Shown here: in pieces, positions 35,952 to 46,689 of the stretch
Position numbering within the stretch: position 1 is the stretch's first letter
Layout: every line of letters starts with the position of its first letter
DNA from: Artocarpus heterophyllus
Taxonomy: Eukaryota > Streptophyta > Magnoliopsida > Rosales > Moraceae
NCBI GenBank assembly: GCA_025403435.1
Contig: CM046330.1
Location: forward strand, 18,560,239 to 18,624,238
Direction: 5' to 3'
DNA length: 64,000 nucleotides
The notes under the pieces: generated by a model
Told to the model about the DNA's origin: nothing
Databases searched by the model: none
What the model saw: the letters and a program-made list of their open reading frames with translations, nothing else
Position numbers and translations under genes: made by a program

Positions 35952-36720
35952 TCATAGTTTCTTCCAAACTCTCTCCTTTAAGCAGCGGAAAGTATCCCCT
36001 TTTTTTCTTCTAACCACTGATAGGAGCCCAAGGTATTTGTCATGAGCTTGGCTTGCTTCCAACCCTAAGACTTCATGAAATTGAACTTGGGTTTCAGTCT
36101 TTACACATGGGCTATATGTGATAGCTGATTTCGCCATAATGACGGATTCTCCCGACGCTCGTCCATAAAGACATAGAATGTCCTTAATGACATAGCTTTC
36201 TTGTCTTCTTGCTATACAAAAGAAAACACAGCCATCAGCAAAGAAGAGATGGCTCACCTTTGGTCTGTTTCTAGAGCATGCAAGTCCTTGCAAATAACCG
36301 TCTTCCTCTGCTCTGCTAAGTAGGCTTATCAATCCTTCAGCACATAAGAGAAATAAGAGGGTGTTTGGCAAAAGTAGTCTAAACAACTTTCTCAATTACA
36401 AATAGTGTAAAGCTCTCATATGATACAATAATAATTAAAAAAATCACTACAGTATAAAACTCTCATGTACTACAGTAAAAATAGTTCCAACTAACAGTTC
36501 TAACTACCCTGCCTAATACCCTATAAGTAAGGAGAAAGTGGGCGTCCTTGTCTTAATCCTCGTTGAGGCATTACCCGGCGTTGGGGCACACCATTCACAA
36601 GAAAGGATAAGCTCGACGTACTAATGCAATTCATCACCACATCCACCCACCTTGAAGCAAATCCCAGTTTCAGCGTAATAACCCTCAATTATTTATACCA
36701 CTTCTTCATGCTAATGTTAA
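35952..36720 (-). pseudogene. LINE reverse transcriptase, 3' half, with inactive catalytic site
   Basis: The part right of the insertion reads LKLGFASRWVDVVMNCIST and GLRQGRPLSPYL; left of it LFLLCAEGLISLL continues. In the catalytic box HLFFADG the second aspartate of FADD is glycine. Thumb wording LGLEASQAHDKYLG follows. The reading is exact across 36358-36522 if that element and one copy of ATAAG are disregarded. Confidence 0.85.
36358..36522. mobile_element. Short inverted-repeat element (MITE) in the LINE RT
   Basis: A 165-bp insertion begins AGGGTGTTTGGCAAAAGTAG; its other end, reversed, is AGGGTATTAGGCAGGGTAG. It is flanked by ATAAG at 36353-36357 and 36523-36527. It has no coding capacity. 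Motifs ACTCTCATGTACTACAGTA are shared with the element near 40223. A 5-bp duplication is not standard for hAT (8 bp), so the superfamily is open. Confidence 0.8.
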
Positions 36721-37109
36721 ATGTACACTTTGAATTTCATGTCTCTTAAAAAATAATAAGAAGAAGAAAATTAGAGGGGACAAAACATGCGTATGCATAA
36801 TCCGGTTAAGAAGTTGATTCTAATGTAATTAGTATATATTAGATAGCTAATAAGAACTTGACCAATCAATGTATTTACGAATCCAAACAAAATTAAGGAT
36901 CAAATACTTAATTAATCACTTTATAAGCTCTACACAACATATTACTAACGTTTTGAACATTTTCAATAAGGGCATCACCATGATCTATATACAAGAGCTC
37001 CTATTTTCTCTTGGGGGTTTCTGCGCCTTACAAAACAAAAGTTCTTGTCTTTCTTCTCCATTGATCCCTCAAATTCTTGGGAATCCTCTCTTTTGAAGCA
37101 GCTTGTAAC
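36721..37109 (-). other. Downstream region of the HIPP-type gene
   Basis: AT-rich sequence that should hold the 3' UTR and poly(A) site of the minus-strand gene, then the ragged start of the LINE. No other gene is seen. Confidence 0.5.
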
Positions 37110-39287
37110 TTAACAAATCACACAAGCATTAGGATTCTCTTCCATGCTCTGCACATAGTAATATGTGGTCATGTGGGGGTTGTATGCTCTATAAGCCTTG
37201 ACAAGCTCCAAGACGGGGTCCGGCGGAGGCTGCGCCGGTGTGGGTGCAGGTGCAGGTGCAGGCGCAGGCGCCTCGTCTTTCTTCTCCCCTTCTTTGGCAG
37301 CCTCTTCCTTCTTTGGCTCCTCCTTCTTGGCCTCCTCTTTCTTTCCCTCTTCTTTCTTTGCCTCCTCCTTCTTGGGTTCCTCCTTGCCTTCTTCTTTCTT
37401 CGGCTCCTCTTTCTTGGGCTCTTCTTTTTTCGGCTCCTCCTTCTTTGGTTCCACTGCTGGCCCAACTGATATTATGTCTGTGAAAGGCCAGTACTTGCGC
37501 AGTTTGCTCACTACATTTACAGGATCTACGGTTCCTATAACTGTGAGTTTCTTCGCCTTCATGTCCATTGATATGGCATCAATTCCTACAAAAGTTTAGA
37601 CAATATTGTAAACCAACTAATTAATGGAACTTTCTCTTCATTTCTTACCTCCAATACCAATTGCACTTATATTAAAAAAAAAAAAGAAAAAGAAAAAATT
37701 TAAAACTTTCCATTATAGTAGAACGTAAATTTCAGTATAAAATTTACAAGGTCACATTGACAATATTGATAAACACAAAATGACATAATAATACTCTTAA
37801 AATAATGTCAAAGATCACTACCATAAAATTTATCCTTAAAAAAATAATATTGTATAGAAGTTACATATGCTTGTTAGTGCCAGTGACGTTTAACCTGTGA
37901 CTAGAGATGAACATATATATATATACAGTTATCTTATTTAATAGATAAGTTATAAAGGCCTAATCTAAAAAATATATTAGACACATACTCATTACTACAG
38001 TTCTATGAGTAACTGACAATAACCCACGAGGATAATGATATTTTTATAAAATTTGAACTTTTAGTTGGAGATTTTTTTTCTGCTAAAACTTTGAGTGAGA
38101 GGTGTTATGCCTGCAAACATGCAAATACACACGTATAATTGCACAAAAAGCAATGTCATAATCCTGCTCTCTTTTGAACTAGACATGCCATATAAAGGAA
38201 GCACCTCGCACTAGAAGGCAAGCCTACAATCACAGACGACGAATTCCCACCACGTAATCATCAGAAAAAGTTTACACAAGTCGTCACGCTATCCAGTTGT
38301 CAAACAGTGTAAATGCACACTTTGCAACAGATTTCGGCAGTGTTTCTTTACAGACTCAACAAAAGCATTAAATGACAAAAACAACCTTCGGAAAAAAAAA
38401 ATCAGTGTTTCTTTTTTCTTTTCTTTTTTTGTTTTTTGAGGAAATAAATTATGGCTGTTTGCGAGCTGTTACGTTAGATTGAATAAGAACAAAAAGATAT
38501 CATAACATGGTCATGTGAATTTTTAAACATTTTCCTTTCCACTGTCCCTTCTCAAAAGCCAAATGGGTTCTGAGAATTAAAATTCTTCCCACCCAAACAC
38601 ACAAATAAGAAAGGGAAAGAAAATTTCTTATTCTGTTTCTTGTCTATTAATGAAACCACTTATTGTTTACCCCAAACAGAAAATTTTAAATAAATAAAAT
38701 GTTATTTATAAAAGAAAAAAGATCCAGTACCTGGAAGAGTAGAGACTGTCTTCAAAGCTTTCTGCTTGGCTTTGTCATCCTGCAAATCCAACTTTAGTAC
38801 CACCTTCTGCCAAACGCAAAAAAGGTAACAACGTGAGATCTACATAATATAAGATCTAATATGGAATCCAAGAGAAGTTATCTAAGTTATTAACGTAAAT
38901 AGTAAAAAGACCAAAAACAGATTAGTTCTTTAATACTATTACAAATCTGATTAACCCAATTCAAACTATGCAGTCTCTTTAATATTTCATCTATTCTAAA
39001 TCTGATCAACCAAGAAGGGAAAAGCAAAATCTTAACCCATCTTGGGCAAAAAGTCCTTTTTTTTCCTTTTAAAAACATCTGAATACTAATATTCCGAGAA
39101 TTCATTCCCAAACAAAGAATCGGAATGAAACTAGGAAAACCCATGAAGCAGACACCTTGAGATTCCTAGAAAAGGGAATCAAGGAGTTATAAAAAAAAGA
39201 ATAAAAAAAGTTGTTGAAGAATCAGGACCGGAAAAGGAAGGAATCGGAAATGGGAAAGAAAAGTTGGGAATGGATCCTGACCTTCAT
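37110..39287 (-). CDS. Heavy metal-associated isoprenylated plant protein (HIPP-type), three exons
   Basis: Exons: 39287-39282 (ATGAAG), 38806-38731 and 37585-37110, all with GT-AG introns (475 and 1145 bp), giving 185 residues. Residues 1-70 form an HMA fold ([54 protein letters not shown]). The metal-binding CxxC is absent: the first loop reads LDLQDDKA. Residues 74-132 are KKEE-type repeats, 133-151 a Pro/Ala tract, and the protein ends CVIC, a CaaX box for isoprenylation, so membrane attachment is likely. HIPPs are linked to metal handling, stress and as plant pathogen targets; without CxxC this one probably acts as a protein-binding scaffold. It is intact and the only clear host gene. 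The start gives MKK..., the usual family N-terminus. + strand ORFs over exon 3 are repeats read backwards. Confidence 0.9.
37586..38730 (-). other. Intron 2 of the HIPP-type gene
   Basis: Donor GTACTGG at 38730 and acceptor TTTTGTAG at 37586. AT-rich, with a short TA run near 37914-37924. It splits a Gly codon after residue 27. No gene inside. Confidence 0.85.
38807..39281 (-). other. Intron 1 of the HIPP-type gene
   Basis: Donor GTCAGG at 39281 right after ATGAAG, and acceptor TTTGGCAG at 38807. A two-codon first exon is unusual but common in this family. ORFs within (for example 38890-39144) are not supported. Confidence 0.8.
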
Positions 39288-40222
39288 TTTCCAACGCTTC
39301 TATTTTTTGTTCCAGAGAAGGGAGAGAGAGAATGGGGAAATACTGAAAACAGGGGATAAAAGAAATGGGTTTAAAAAGAGAGGCCAAAACGAAATCAAAT
39401 AATGATGCTTTATTCACCAAAAAAAAAAAAAAGGAAAAAGATGGGGATGGGCTGGTGGCTTGGACAAACTTGGTACCAGAAAAAATCCGAATCAAAACAA
39501 GAAAAGCACAATAGGAGAGAGAAAGTGAGAGCTACACAAGAAAAAAGCTAGAGGGAGAGATGGGTATGAGAAGAACTTGTTGGAGAGGAGTAAAATCAGT
39601 TAAGGCTCTAATTCTAACATGGCTAGCTTGCTTTCTTTCTTTCATTCTTTCTTCATGGTCCTTTTGAAGAGTGGACATGCAGTGAAAGACGACATTACGT
39701 TTCTGAGTAGTGCCCACGCGAACTGCAGGGGCGTGACCTCACGCGAACAACTTGTGTTTAGGTTAAATCTAGGCGTCTAGGGCCTTTCACCGTTTCTGTT
39801 CTGTTCACTTCAGTTTGAGAGGGGCTCTTTTTGCTAAGCTGTACTATTCTTGGCTTTTTTTGTGGCACATGGTTTGAGGGGTAGTATTTGTATGCTCAAA
39901 AAAGGAGATATGTAGGCTTGCCAAAATCAGAGAAAATCCTCCAATAGAAGGAAAAACAAATTAAACCCCTCAAGAAAATGAGTTGTCTTTTGTCATTAAC
40001 AATTCAATGCAACAAAACTCCTTTTATTAGCAACTATATAGTTTGAAATCGCTACAATACCAAGGTTTCATATAGTATAAAATAAATATTTGTTATAATA
40101 TAAAGCTTTTATATTTTATGATAAATTGGTTTTAACTTTTGATTTTAACTGCGTTGTTAAATACACCCTGTAAGATATAACTTTAGTATTTATATTATTG
40201 AGACAATTTTTTTTCAGTTTCA
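39288..40222 (-). promoter_or_regulatory. Upstream region and probable leader of the HIPP-type gene
   Basis: The first 300 bp are CT-rich on the minus strand (39310-39560), typical of a plant 5' leader. No convincing TATA box was found. The rest is ordinary AT-rich DNA. Several open frames (39187-39495, 39211-39402, 39532-39717) are low-complexity. Confidence 0.45.
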
Positions 40223-40384
40223 AGGGTGCTTGGCAAAAGAGTTAGAACTACAAAATTTAAATCGCACACTAAAACATGTAGGAGCTTTTCACTGTAGCAT
40301 AGATTTACTTTACATTGTAACATATAAGAGCTTTACATTGTTTGTGGTTAGAACCACAAAGTTTAAACCAGTCTTCTAAACAAA
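40223..40384. mobile_element. MITE-like element related to 36358-36522
   Basis: It starts AGGGTGCTTGGCAAAAGAG, with internal GTAGGAGCTTTTCACTGTAG and a far end that is TAGTTTGTTTAGAAGAC when reversed. Size and wording match the 36358 element. No clean target duplication was seen. Confidence 0.55.
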
Positions 40385-40726
40385 CTATAAGTCACTGGTG
40401 GAAAGTGTGGCTAGTCAGTAATATTATTTAATCACGTATGTCTCACCTAACAAGGACCTAAGATTAAACTCTTGAAAAAAAACATAAGTTAAAAGTGTTT
40501 GGGGCATATAGTTCAAACAACAATTTATGATTTACATCAATTTTGCTAACATATAAATGTGATAAAACCACAAATCAATGTTGCAAAAATCACCGTCAAA
40601 AGTCATATTTTTACAATGTTTTTAAAAATTTCATGCGAAATCCTTTTAACCAACGCCCAAGCATAAATTAGAAAATTTTAATATTCCATCAAACAAATAC
40701 AAATAACAATTTTTAAAAAGTATATA
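40385..40726. other. AT-rich intergenic spacer
   Basis: No gene or clear repeat. It borders the left inverted repeat of the next element. Confidence 0.5.
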
Positions 40727-43328
40727 GGATAAATTACTCTAATAATCCTTAAACTTTTACAAAATTAAGCATTTGATCCTTAATTTTTTTTATTTACTCG
40801 AACTCAACTTTTAATTTTAGCTGTTGAAGGACATTTGAACTTCAAACTGTAATTTTGGATAGAACAAATTGTGGACATTAATTTTTTAATTAAAATTACT
40901 GAACTACTTTTAAAATAATTGATACATTAAACAATGATAGAAATTAAAATAAAAATTTATTAAAAAGTCTAAAAAAAGAAATCAAACGCCCTTAAAAAAC
41001 ACAACAGCAGTATTCCTCAAATCTTCTTCGTCTTTAGACTAAAATCATCATATCAAGGGAAGAAAAAAAAAATCACATATTTATCAACAATAAAAACATC
41101 ATAAACTGAAAATAAATTGAAGGCTAAAAATTCTCAAAAATCAAACAACCTCAAACAAAAAAGGAAACAAATTTGAAATGTGATTCCACAATGTTGAATC
41201 AGCAAAGCGAAATGGATGTCTGTGAAGGCGAAAGAGGGACGACGAGCGTAGAACCAGAGGAGGTGAAGAGAGTAGGGAATGATATGAAAAATGGCAGTCT
41301 ATTGCCCACCGCCGTCATGAACCTGTCACGCCCCGGAGTACGGGAGGTGACGTGGCGGAATATTTAGATTAATTAAAAGAGAATTTAATTGAAATTAAGG
41401 GTTTAAGATTCAGATTACATGAGAAATAAAGAGTTTTCCACCACATTTTATAAAAGAATTTATAAAATATTAAGCAATTAATAAAAATTAAATGAAAACT
41501 GCGAGAATGGGTTCCACAACCCACAACTTGTGCACACACATGGTTCTGACAATATCATAAATACAATTACAGTCCAAGTACAAATAAAGTTAAGTCTTAC
41601 ATGCCTTGATTACATAATACAAAATATAAGATAATCTTCCTATTGCTCCTGAGTTCGGTCCGAAGAACCTTCTCCAAACCTAAATGGAAAACCACCTAGA
41701 GGGGGAAATTTAAAACAATAAAACGTGAGCGAAAGACTCAGTAGGACTAAGTTTTATAAATAATTTAATTTAAAGAAACAGTTCATTGTTAGGAGGACTC
41801 AAAAGAAAACTTAAATAAATAAATAAATAAATACGAAATTTGAGTAGAGTCGTTCTGATACAGAACAGTCTACTCGTAAAATCAAAAACACTACTTTTTT
41901 TTTACCTAGGCAAACCATGATATCACCACCGTAGTGGCCCAGCTGGGTTTCGGGACCTGCCCCCAAGGTCGATCGCTACACGACCCGATCTCTGATATGG
42001 CATCATGCCCATGTATTTATTATCATTATCATTCAAAACCCAATTACCGAGTGTTGTCAATTACATTTATTATGAAATTCATTTCAGGTCACGGTATATT
42101 AAAATATAACCGATAAAACCATTTTCAAACAACTGTTGAAAACATTTTGATAGAAATCATTTTCAAAGCCAAATCATTTCAAAACCAGGCTACCAAAGAA
42201 ATAGGATAGAAGTCCTACCTCAATACTCGTGCCGGTACCCCACACCGTAATCTCGGTCCGCTATACGTTAGCTCCACGGAACCACGAACGATCCTCGAAT
42301 CGAAGCTTCAATCCGCGTTCTCGGTTGCCGAATCACGTCCCCGAGCTTCCTCCTTGCTATCCCGAAGCTTGGATTCGAAATGGAGTTCAAAAATTTGAGA
42401 GAGAATTGAGAGAGAGAGAGATTACCGAGAGAGAGAGAGAGATGAGAGAGAGAGAGGTTGCGGGAGAGTGAGGAGAGAGAGAGGAAGGAAGGAAATAAAT
42501 AGAGAAAATCGGTGGGCGGTTTTACTGTGCGAAAACCATGTGCCGCCCACGGTTTTGCAAAACGGAGTATTTTTAACATTTTACAAATTGTTGTGTTTTA
42601 AAACTCAAAACATCATTTTAAAACAAATGAGAAATCATTTGAATGCATCAATTTAACAAAACAACCAAAAACTAAAAATCCAACAAAGTAATCTAATTAA
42701 ATGTTAAAACGTTAATTATGACACACTAATTCATCATTTATAGTACATTAACATTAAATAAATTTCGGGGCGTTACAGAACCACAGCCCGTCAAGTACCT
42801 AACCCCAACCCTTGCAAACCTCATCATGTTGCAAACCCACAACGAATCCAAAAGTCGTCGTGACCAATCATTGCTCCATCGAAAAACCCAGGTGCTGTTG
42901 TTCTACCTTCACACGAGCTGGTCGCCATGCAAACCAATCCCTAAGGGAAAAAAAAAAAAAAAAAAAAAAAAAGGGAGTAGAAGATCAAGTTTTCTAAACT
43001 CGGTACTGTTGTTTATGCAAGCTGATCAACAATTTGGTTTATGTGCTGATTAATTGAGGGACCAAATGTTTTTGGGATTTCTTTTTTCTTGATAGAGGGT
43101 CGGCTTCATTGCCATTAATGGCGTTCATAGAGGGAGAGAGAAGAGTACTGGATTTTGCTGAATAGTGGTCATCTGCCTCTCAAGTGGGGCTAAATTTAAT
43201 ACCTCTCGGTTAAAATCGTCCCAGAGCAAATAAAACTAAAGATTTAGGTCAGTTAAATAAATAAAAAAATGTTAAAGATTAAATGTTTAGTTTCGTGAAA
43301 GATTGAAAACTATTGGAGCAATTTATCT
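40727..43328. mobile_element. DNA element with about 75-bp terminal inverted repeats, holding a solo LTR
   Basis: The left end (GGATAAATTACTCTAATAAT, 40727) and right end reversed (AGATAAATTGCTCCAATAGT, from 43328) match for about 75 bp, through ACTAAACATTTAATC-like and TTTTTTATTTA blocks. Flanks AAGTATATA and AAAAATATA are a possible 9-bp duplication with two differences, suggesting a Mutator-like element. Without the nested LTR the element is about 1.15 kb and has no transposase. It may be a non-autonomous derivative. It also holds a poly(A) run at 42951-42971 and short ORFs with no domain. Confidence 0.65.
41324..42777 (-). repeat. Solo Tekay-type LTR
   Basis: 1454 bp, with perfect duplication GAACC at 41319-41323 and 42778-42782. 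On the minus strand it starts TGTAACGCCCCGAAA and ends CGGGGCGTGACA, so its termini are better preserved than those of the element at 797-15888. It shares with that LTR the TATA-like box and CT leader (42398-42502), the block before it, and CCACTACGGTGG (minus, about 41927-41938). It lacks the GGCAGGCC repeat cluster. It carries a (GA)n tract. Better-preserved CpGs suggest it is the younger copy. Confidence 0.92.
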
Positions 43329-44530
43329 AAAAATATATTACAAATCATTCTCTTCATAATTATACGTAATATACAAATACCATAATTTTACCAAATCCAA
43401 AATTACAAATAAATTTTTTCTTCAAAAGCTTGCTAACACAAAATATTTAAAGAAAGAAAAACTCATATGTAACTCCAAACAAAAACTTGAATAAAAGAAA
43501 AAATCTAACAAGTCACTTGAATTCAACCAAAAAAACAAGAAATAACAATAGAATTATAATGGTCGTAGAAGGGTGGTAGCAAAGGAAATTGTGGTGAGGC
43601 ATAAGGATGGCGTTGTGGGTTTAGGGCATCACACCGACAGTGAAGAAAAAGAGAGAAAGAAAGAGAGAGAGAGAGAGAGAGGGAGTTTAAAGTTCAGGGG
43701 AGAATATAATTAGCGATAGAAGGGCTGGAACATAAAGAGTGAGGAAATGAGGAAGAATGAGAGCTTGTTTGGTTCGAGTATTTGAATAAAGATTTAAATT
43801 TTTGTGAGAGAAAATACTATAGTAAAATGATTTAAATCGTAATTTAAACCACGAAACTAACGCATCCTAAATGTTTGATGTTATAGGATAAGAAAAAAAA
43901 TTCAAAATTTGTGAGAAGAAGAATGAGTGGAAAAAAAAAAACCCGCCTTCTTTTAAAAAAAATGACATCTGCAACACTTTGATTACTTCATCCATAAACC
44001 TTTTGTTATTATTTTAATAGCAGTACACTCTAAAAATAAAGTCAAAGATAAGCTTGCATTCCAAAAGTAGTAACTTCCCGCCTCCTTGATTTCTACTGCC
44101 TTCTTGGGTGAGAAGTTCCTTTCCTTTCTCTAAATGCCTAACTAGTCTGCCTCAACAAATGTGTAATGATAGTTTTCTCAAAAACATGATTAAATGTATC
44201 ATGTTTAAACAAGATTTTTAGATAAGTGTTGTCCATTGCATATATACGAATTTTCAAAACATGAAAAATCACTGTGCCACTTTTTTTTTTGGTAGATTCC
44301 ACGTGTAGATTTCCAAAACACAAAAATCTATATGTCGTTTTTTTCCGTACATTAGACGAGGTTTTCCCTTATGGCGTCATTAAATATGGACACTTTGATG
44401 TCAAAACTATTGTAGTGAATATTCTCATCACAATTTAATTCCTTATTTGTTTTTCTCTATTACCACATCCATTTTTCTTGCCCCCACCCACACACGCACA
44501 GTAATAATGTGCCTCTTGCATTGAAATAGT
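43329..44530. other. Intergenic spacer with a MITE-like segment and GA tract
   Basis: AT-rich. It contains a (GA)n tract at 43640-43683 and, at about 43754-43871, a small imperfect inverted-repeat segment (CTTGTTTGGTTCGAG versus GCGTTAGTTTCGTGG) with ACTATAGTAAAA inside, resembling the elements at 36358 and 40223. No gene is supported; the 61-codon ORF at 44138 has no known domain. Confidence 0.5.
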
Positions 44531-45662
44531 TGATGCGTTACACGCAACTATACGTGCTCGTATCTAATAATATAATGATGAGTTGAGTATCGCTCCCATA
44601 AGAATTGATTTTAATTAATGTTTTATTAATTTTCTACTTATTAATATTTATATTTTTTCTATGTTTTTATATATATATTTTTTTACAGAATAAAAAAAGG
44701 GTTTTGAAATTAACTAAATTACTTAAAATAACTAAACTTAATTAAGGAAAGGAGACAACTAAAATTAAAATGTAAAATAAATAATAGTTAAAATGTGGAT
44801 AAAAAATGCAAAAATTAATTAAGAAAAGAGAATTACAATAACAATATTAAATTAACAAAATTAAAGTTTAAATCAGAATAAGAATTGCAACTAAGTAGAA
44901 TTATTTATAAAAATTCAAGAATTTGTAAACAAAAATGGTGAAACTGGTTAAAGGTTCATTCTCTAGTGTTAGTCAATAATTTTTCAGTAGTCGTAGAATT
45001 ATTTACAAATTTTTTATTGAAATTATCAACCATAAATAGGAACAAGTTATGCTATCTCAATCTTTCCTTACTTTGTAGTTTCGCAAAACAAGTTGTTTAC
45101 TAAATTTCTTTCCATTAAATAACTTAGAACAAGCTTTCTAGATTCAATCTAATAGAAGCATTAAATTAATAAAGATAGGTTGATCTACGCAACAAATACA
45201 CAAGCTTGGTTTATTCAACTTAGGTTATATTTCACACCATAATCAAACAAAAGCCTTCTGTAATTGTAGATAATAATTTGCTATTATTGGTTAAAAATAC
45301 AAGAGAATTACGGATCTAGATTTTTAATGTATCATTAGGTGATTTCTTAGTCTTATTTAGTTGCGGACCCAAATTTAACAAGAAAATAACTATAATTATT
45401 AATTTTAGCGACTATAAACAAGCTCAAATTGAAAACTTGGAAAATATTTCATACCTATGGCTACATAATCAAGTCCAAGACTTTGAAGTCACCGTTAACT
45501 AAAAATAAATTTAGCTAGACATAATAGACAATAATGACAAAAACATAAAAACTAACAACATTTACAGCTCAGAAGATTGGCAATATTTGAATAATGGTGA
45601 AAGCCTCCAAGAATTTGCTGTAAATACCTCCTTGGGTTCTTCCCCTTTCCTTTATTTCTCTA
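44531..45662 (-). repeat. Athila 3' LTR, distal part (left of the Tat insertion)
   Basis: TGATGCGTTACACGC at 44531 resembles the LTR end at 22483, including ATAATATAATGATGA. The sequence is interrupted at 45662 by the Tat element and continues at 56724. It is noncoding. The 64-codon ORF at 45711 lies in the Tat LTR and is not a gene. Confidence 0.75.
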
Positions 45663-46302
45663 TGTTGATGCTTACCGTAATATGGCAGCGAGTCAACACC
45701 ACGTGTAGCTTTGCACAGTGGACAGCTCTTTCCTTTTCGTCTCTACCTGCTTGGGTGGACCTGTAACAAGAGGAGGGATGCTTCAAAGGCAAGAAAATAT
45801 GGGTTAGTCAATAGACAATGGCTCTTCGACGCTCAAGGCAAGCTTTGCTCGACAGAGGATAGGAACTTGTTAGGTGGGAAGGAGCATGCTTGTCAAATGC
45901 AATAAATGCACCATATTTATAGGTTGTAACTTTGACCAGGTGTCAGGTGGGTTTTGCCCACGACCTGTGTGTCACATTAAGGCATGTCAGGAGATAGAAG
46001 ACAAGTTTCATGCCTCTGTTGGTGGATTATCTCCTATCCGATGGTGAGTTTTTTCGCCATCTGTTGGCCAATTATGGCGAGTAACAACCCACTTTCGAGT
46101 AAAAGAAATCTGACCCAAGCTAGTGTCTGACCTGAAGAGGCGACCAGTTGTCGCACGGCTCAGAGGATCCTGAAAAGCACCTCAAATAGAAGATCCGAGT
46201 TTATCGAGTTTGATTATTTGCTCCTAGTAGCTACTGTCGAGCAGGTTTGTCGACCACCTAGAGTAGAGCTCCTCGACGGTAGTGCCAAGCTCACCATCAA
46301 CA
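45663..46302 (-). repeat. Tat 3' LTR
   Basis: TG at 45663 and CA at 46302. It includes CACGTG at 45700-45705 (mutated to CATGTG in the other LTR) and a TATA box reading CTATAAATATGG on the minus strand at 45911-45922. The purine tract TTAGGGGGCTAC (minus, 46303-46314) adjoins it. Confidence 0.93.
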
Positions 46303-46314
46303 GTAGCCCCCTAA
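46303..46314 (-). other. Polypurine tract of the Tat element
   Basis: On the minus strand TTAGGGGGCTAC directly precedes the 3' LTR, the usual Tat plus-strand primer. Confidence 0.8.
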
Positions 46315-46528
46315 TTCACCTAGTCGATGTTCGGTCGAGTGGACTATGTCGAGGGGGTGAGTTCAGCTTAAGATGAAGCTTAAGTGGCGTCCCAAGGTAG
46401 CGGGAGTCGAAAGGTTATGCGATGAAGCTTAGAGGGACAGGTGTCGCTACGCGACTGAGTACTTCCCTGACAGGCATAATCATCGTGCCTCTTCATTTTC
46501 CTCGCCCAAGTTTTATGCTTGAAGTGGC

Positions 46529-46536
46529 TATAAATA
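46529..46536 (+). promoter_or_regulatory. Internal TATA box for the antisense ORF
   Basis: GGCTATAAATAGGGC on the plus strand, 154 bp before the aORF ATG at 46690, is a strong plant TATA consensus in sense orientation to the aORF. It lies in internal sequence, not in the LTR. Transcription from it is inferred. Confidence 0.6.
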
Positions 46537-46689
46537 GGGCTTTACTCCCTATCATGTTCACATGCAATCTAGGCTATGCTTTGCAACTTCTGAGTTTTAG
46601 CTGCCGAGCTGTAATTGACAACCCGAGAACTTTTCTTTCTCGAGCTACCACAACCCGATCAAGTAATTTCCTAAGACAAGTGCAAAAGC

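Larger units (their letters stand above)
34296..36720 (-). mobile_element. LINE (L1-type non-LTR retrotransposon), 5'-truncated
   Basis: Minus strand, with a 3' A-rich tail seen as the T-run at 34296-34317. Domain order is 3' half of RT, zf-RVT cysteine/histidine domain, RNase H-like domain, which is the ORF2 C-terminal arrangement of plant L1 elements. ORF1, the endonuclease and the N-terminal RT are absent, as expected of incomplete reverse transcription. A short inverted-repeat element interrupts the RT at 36358-36522. The right border is approximate. Confidence 0.85.

Noticed and set aside
37300..37450. Regularly spaced repeats resembling a CRISPR array
   Set aside because: Protein-coding low-complexity repeats of 15 bp without unique spacers, in a plant gene.
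37169..37599. Several ORFs of 81-133 codons over exon 3 of the HIPP-type gene, both strands
   Set aside because: They are the KKEE-coding repeat read in other frames (Ser/Phe- or Leu-rich, Arg/Lys-rich). Only the minus frame with CVIC end and joined exons fits a family.
41173..41367. 64-codon ORF
   Set aside because: It runs into the solo LTR across the target duplication, so it cannot be an original gene, and no domain is seen.
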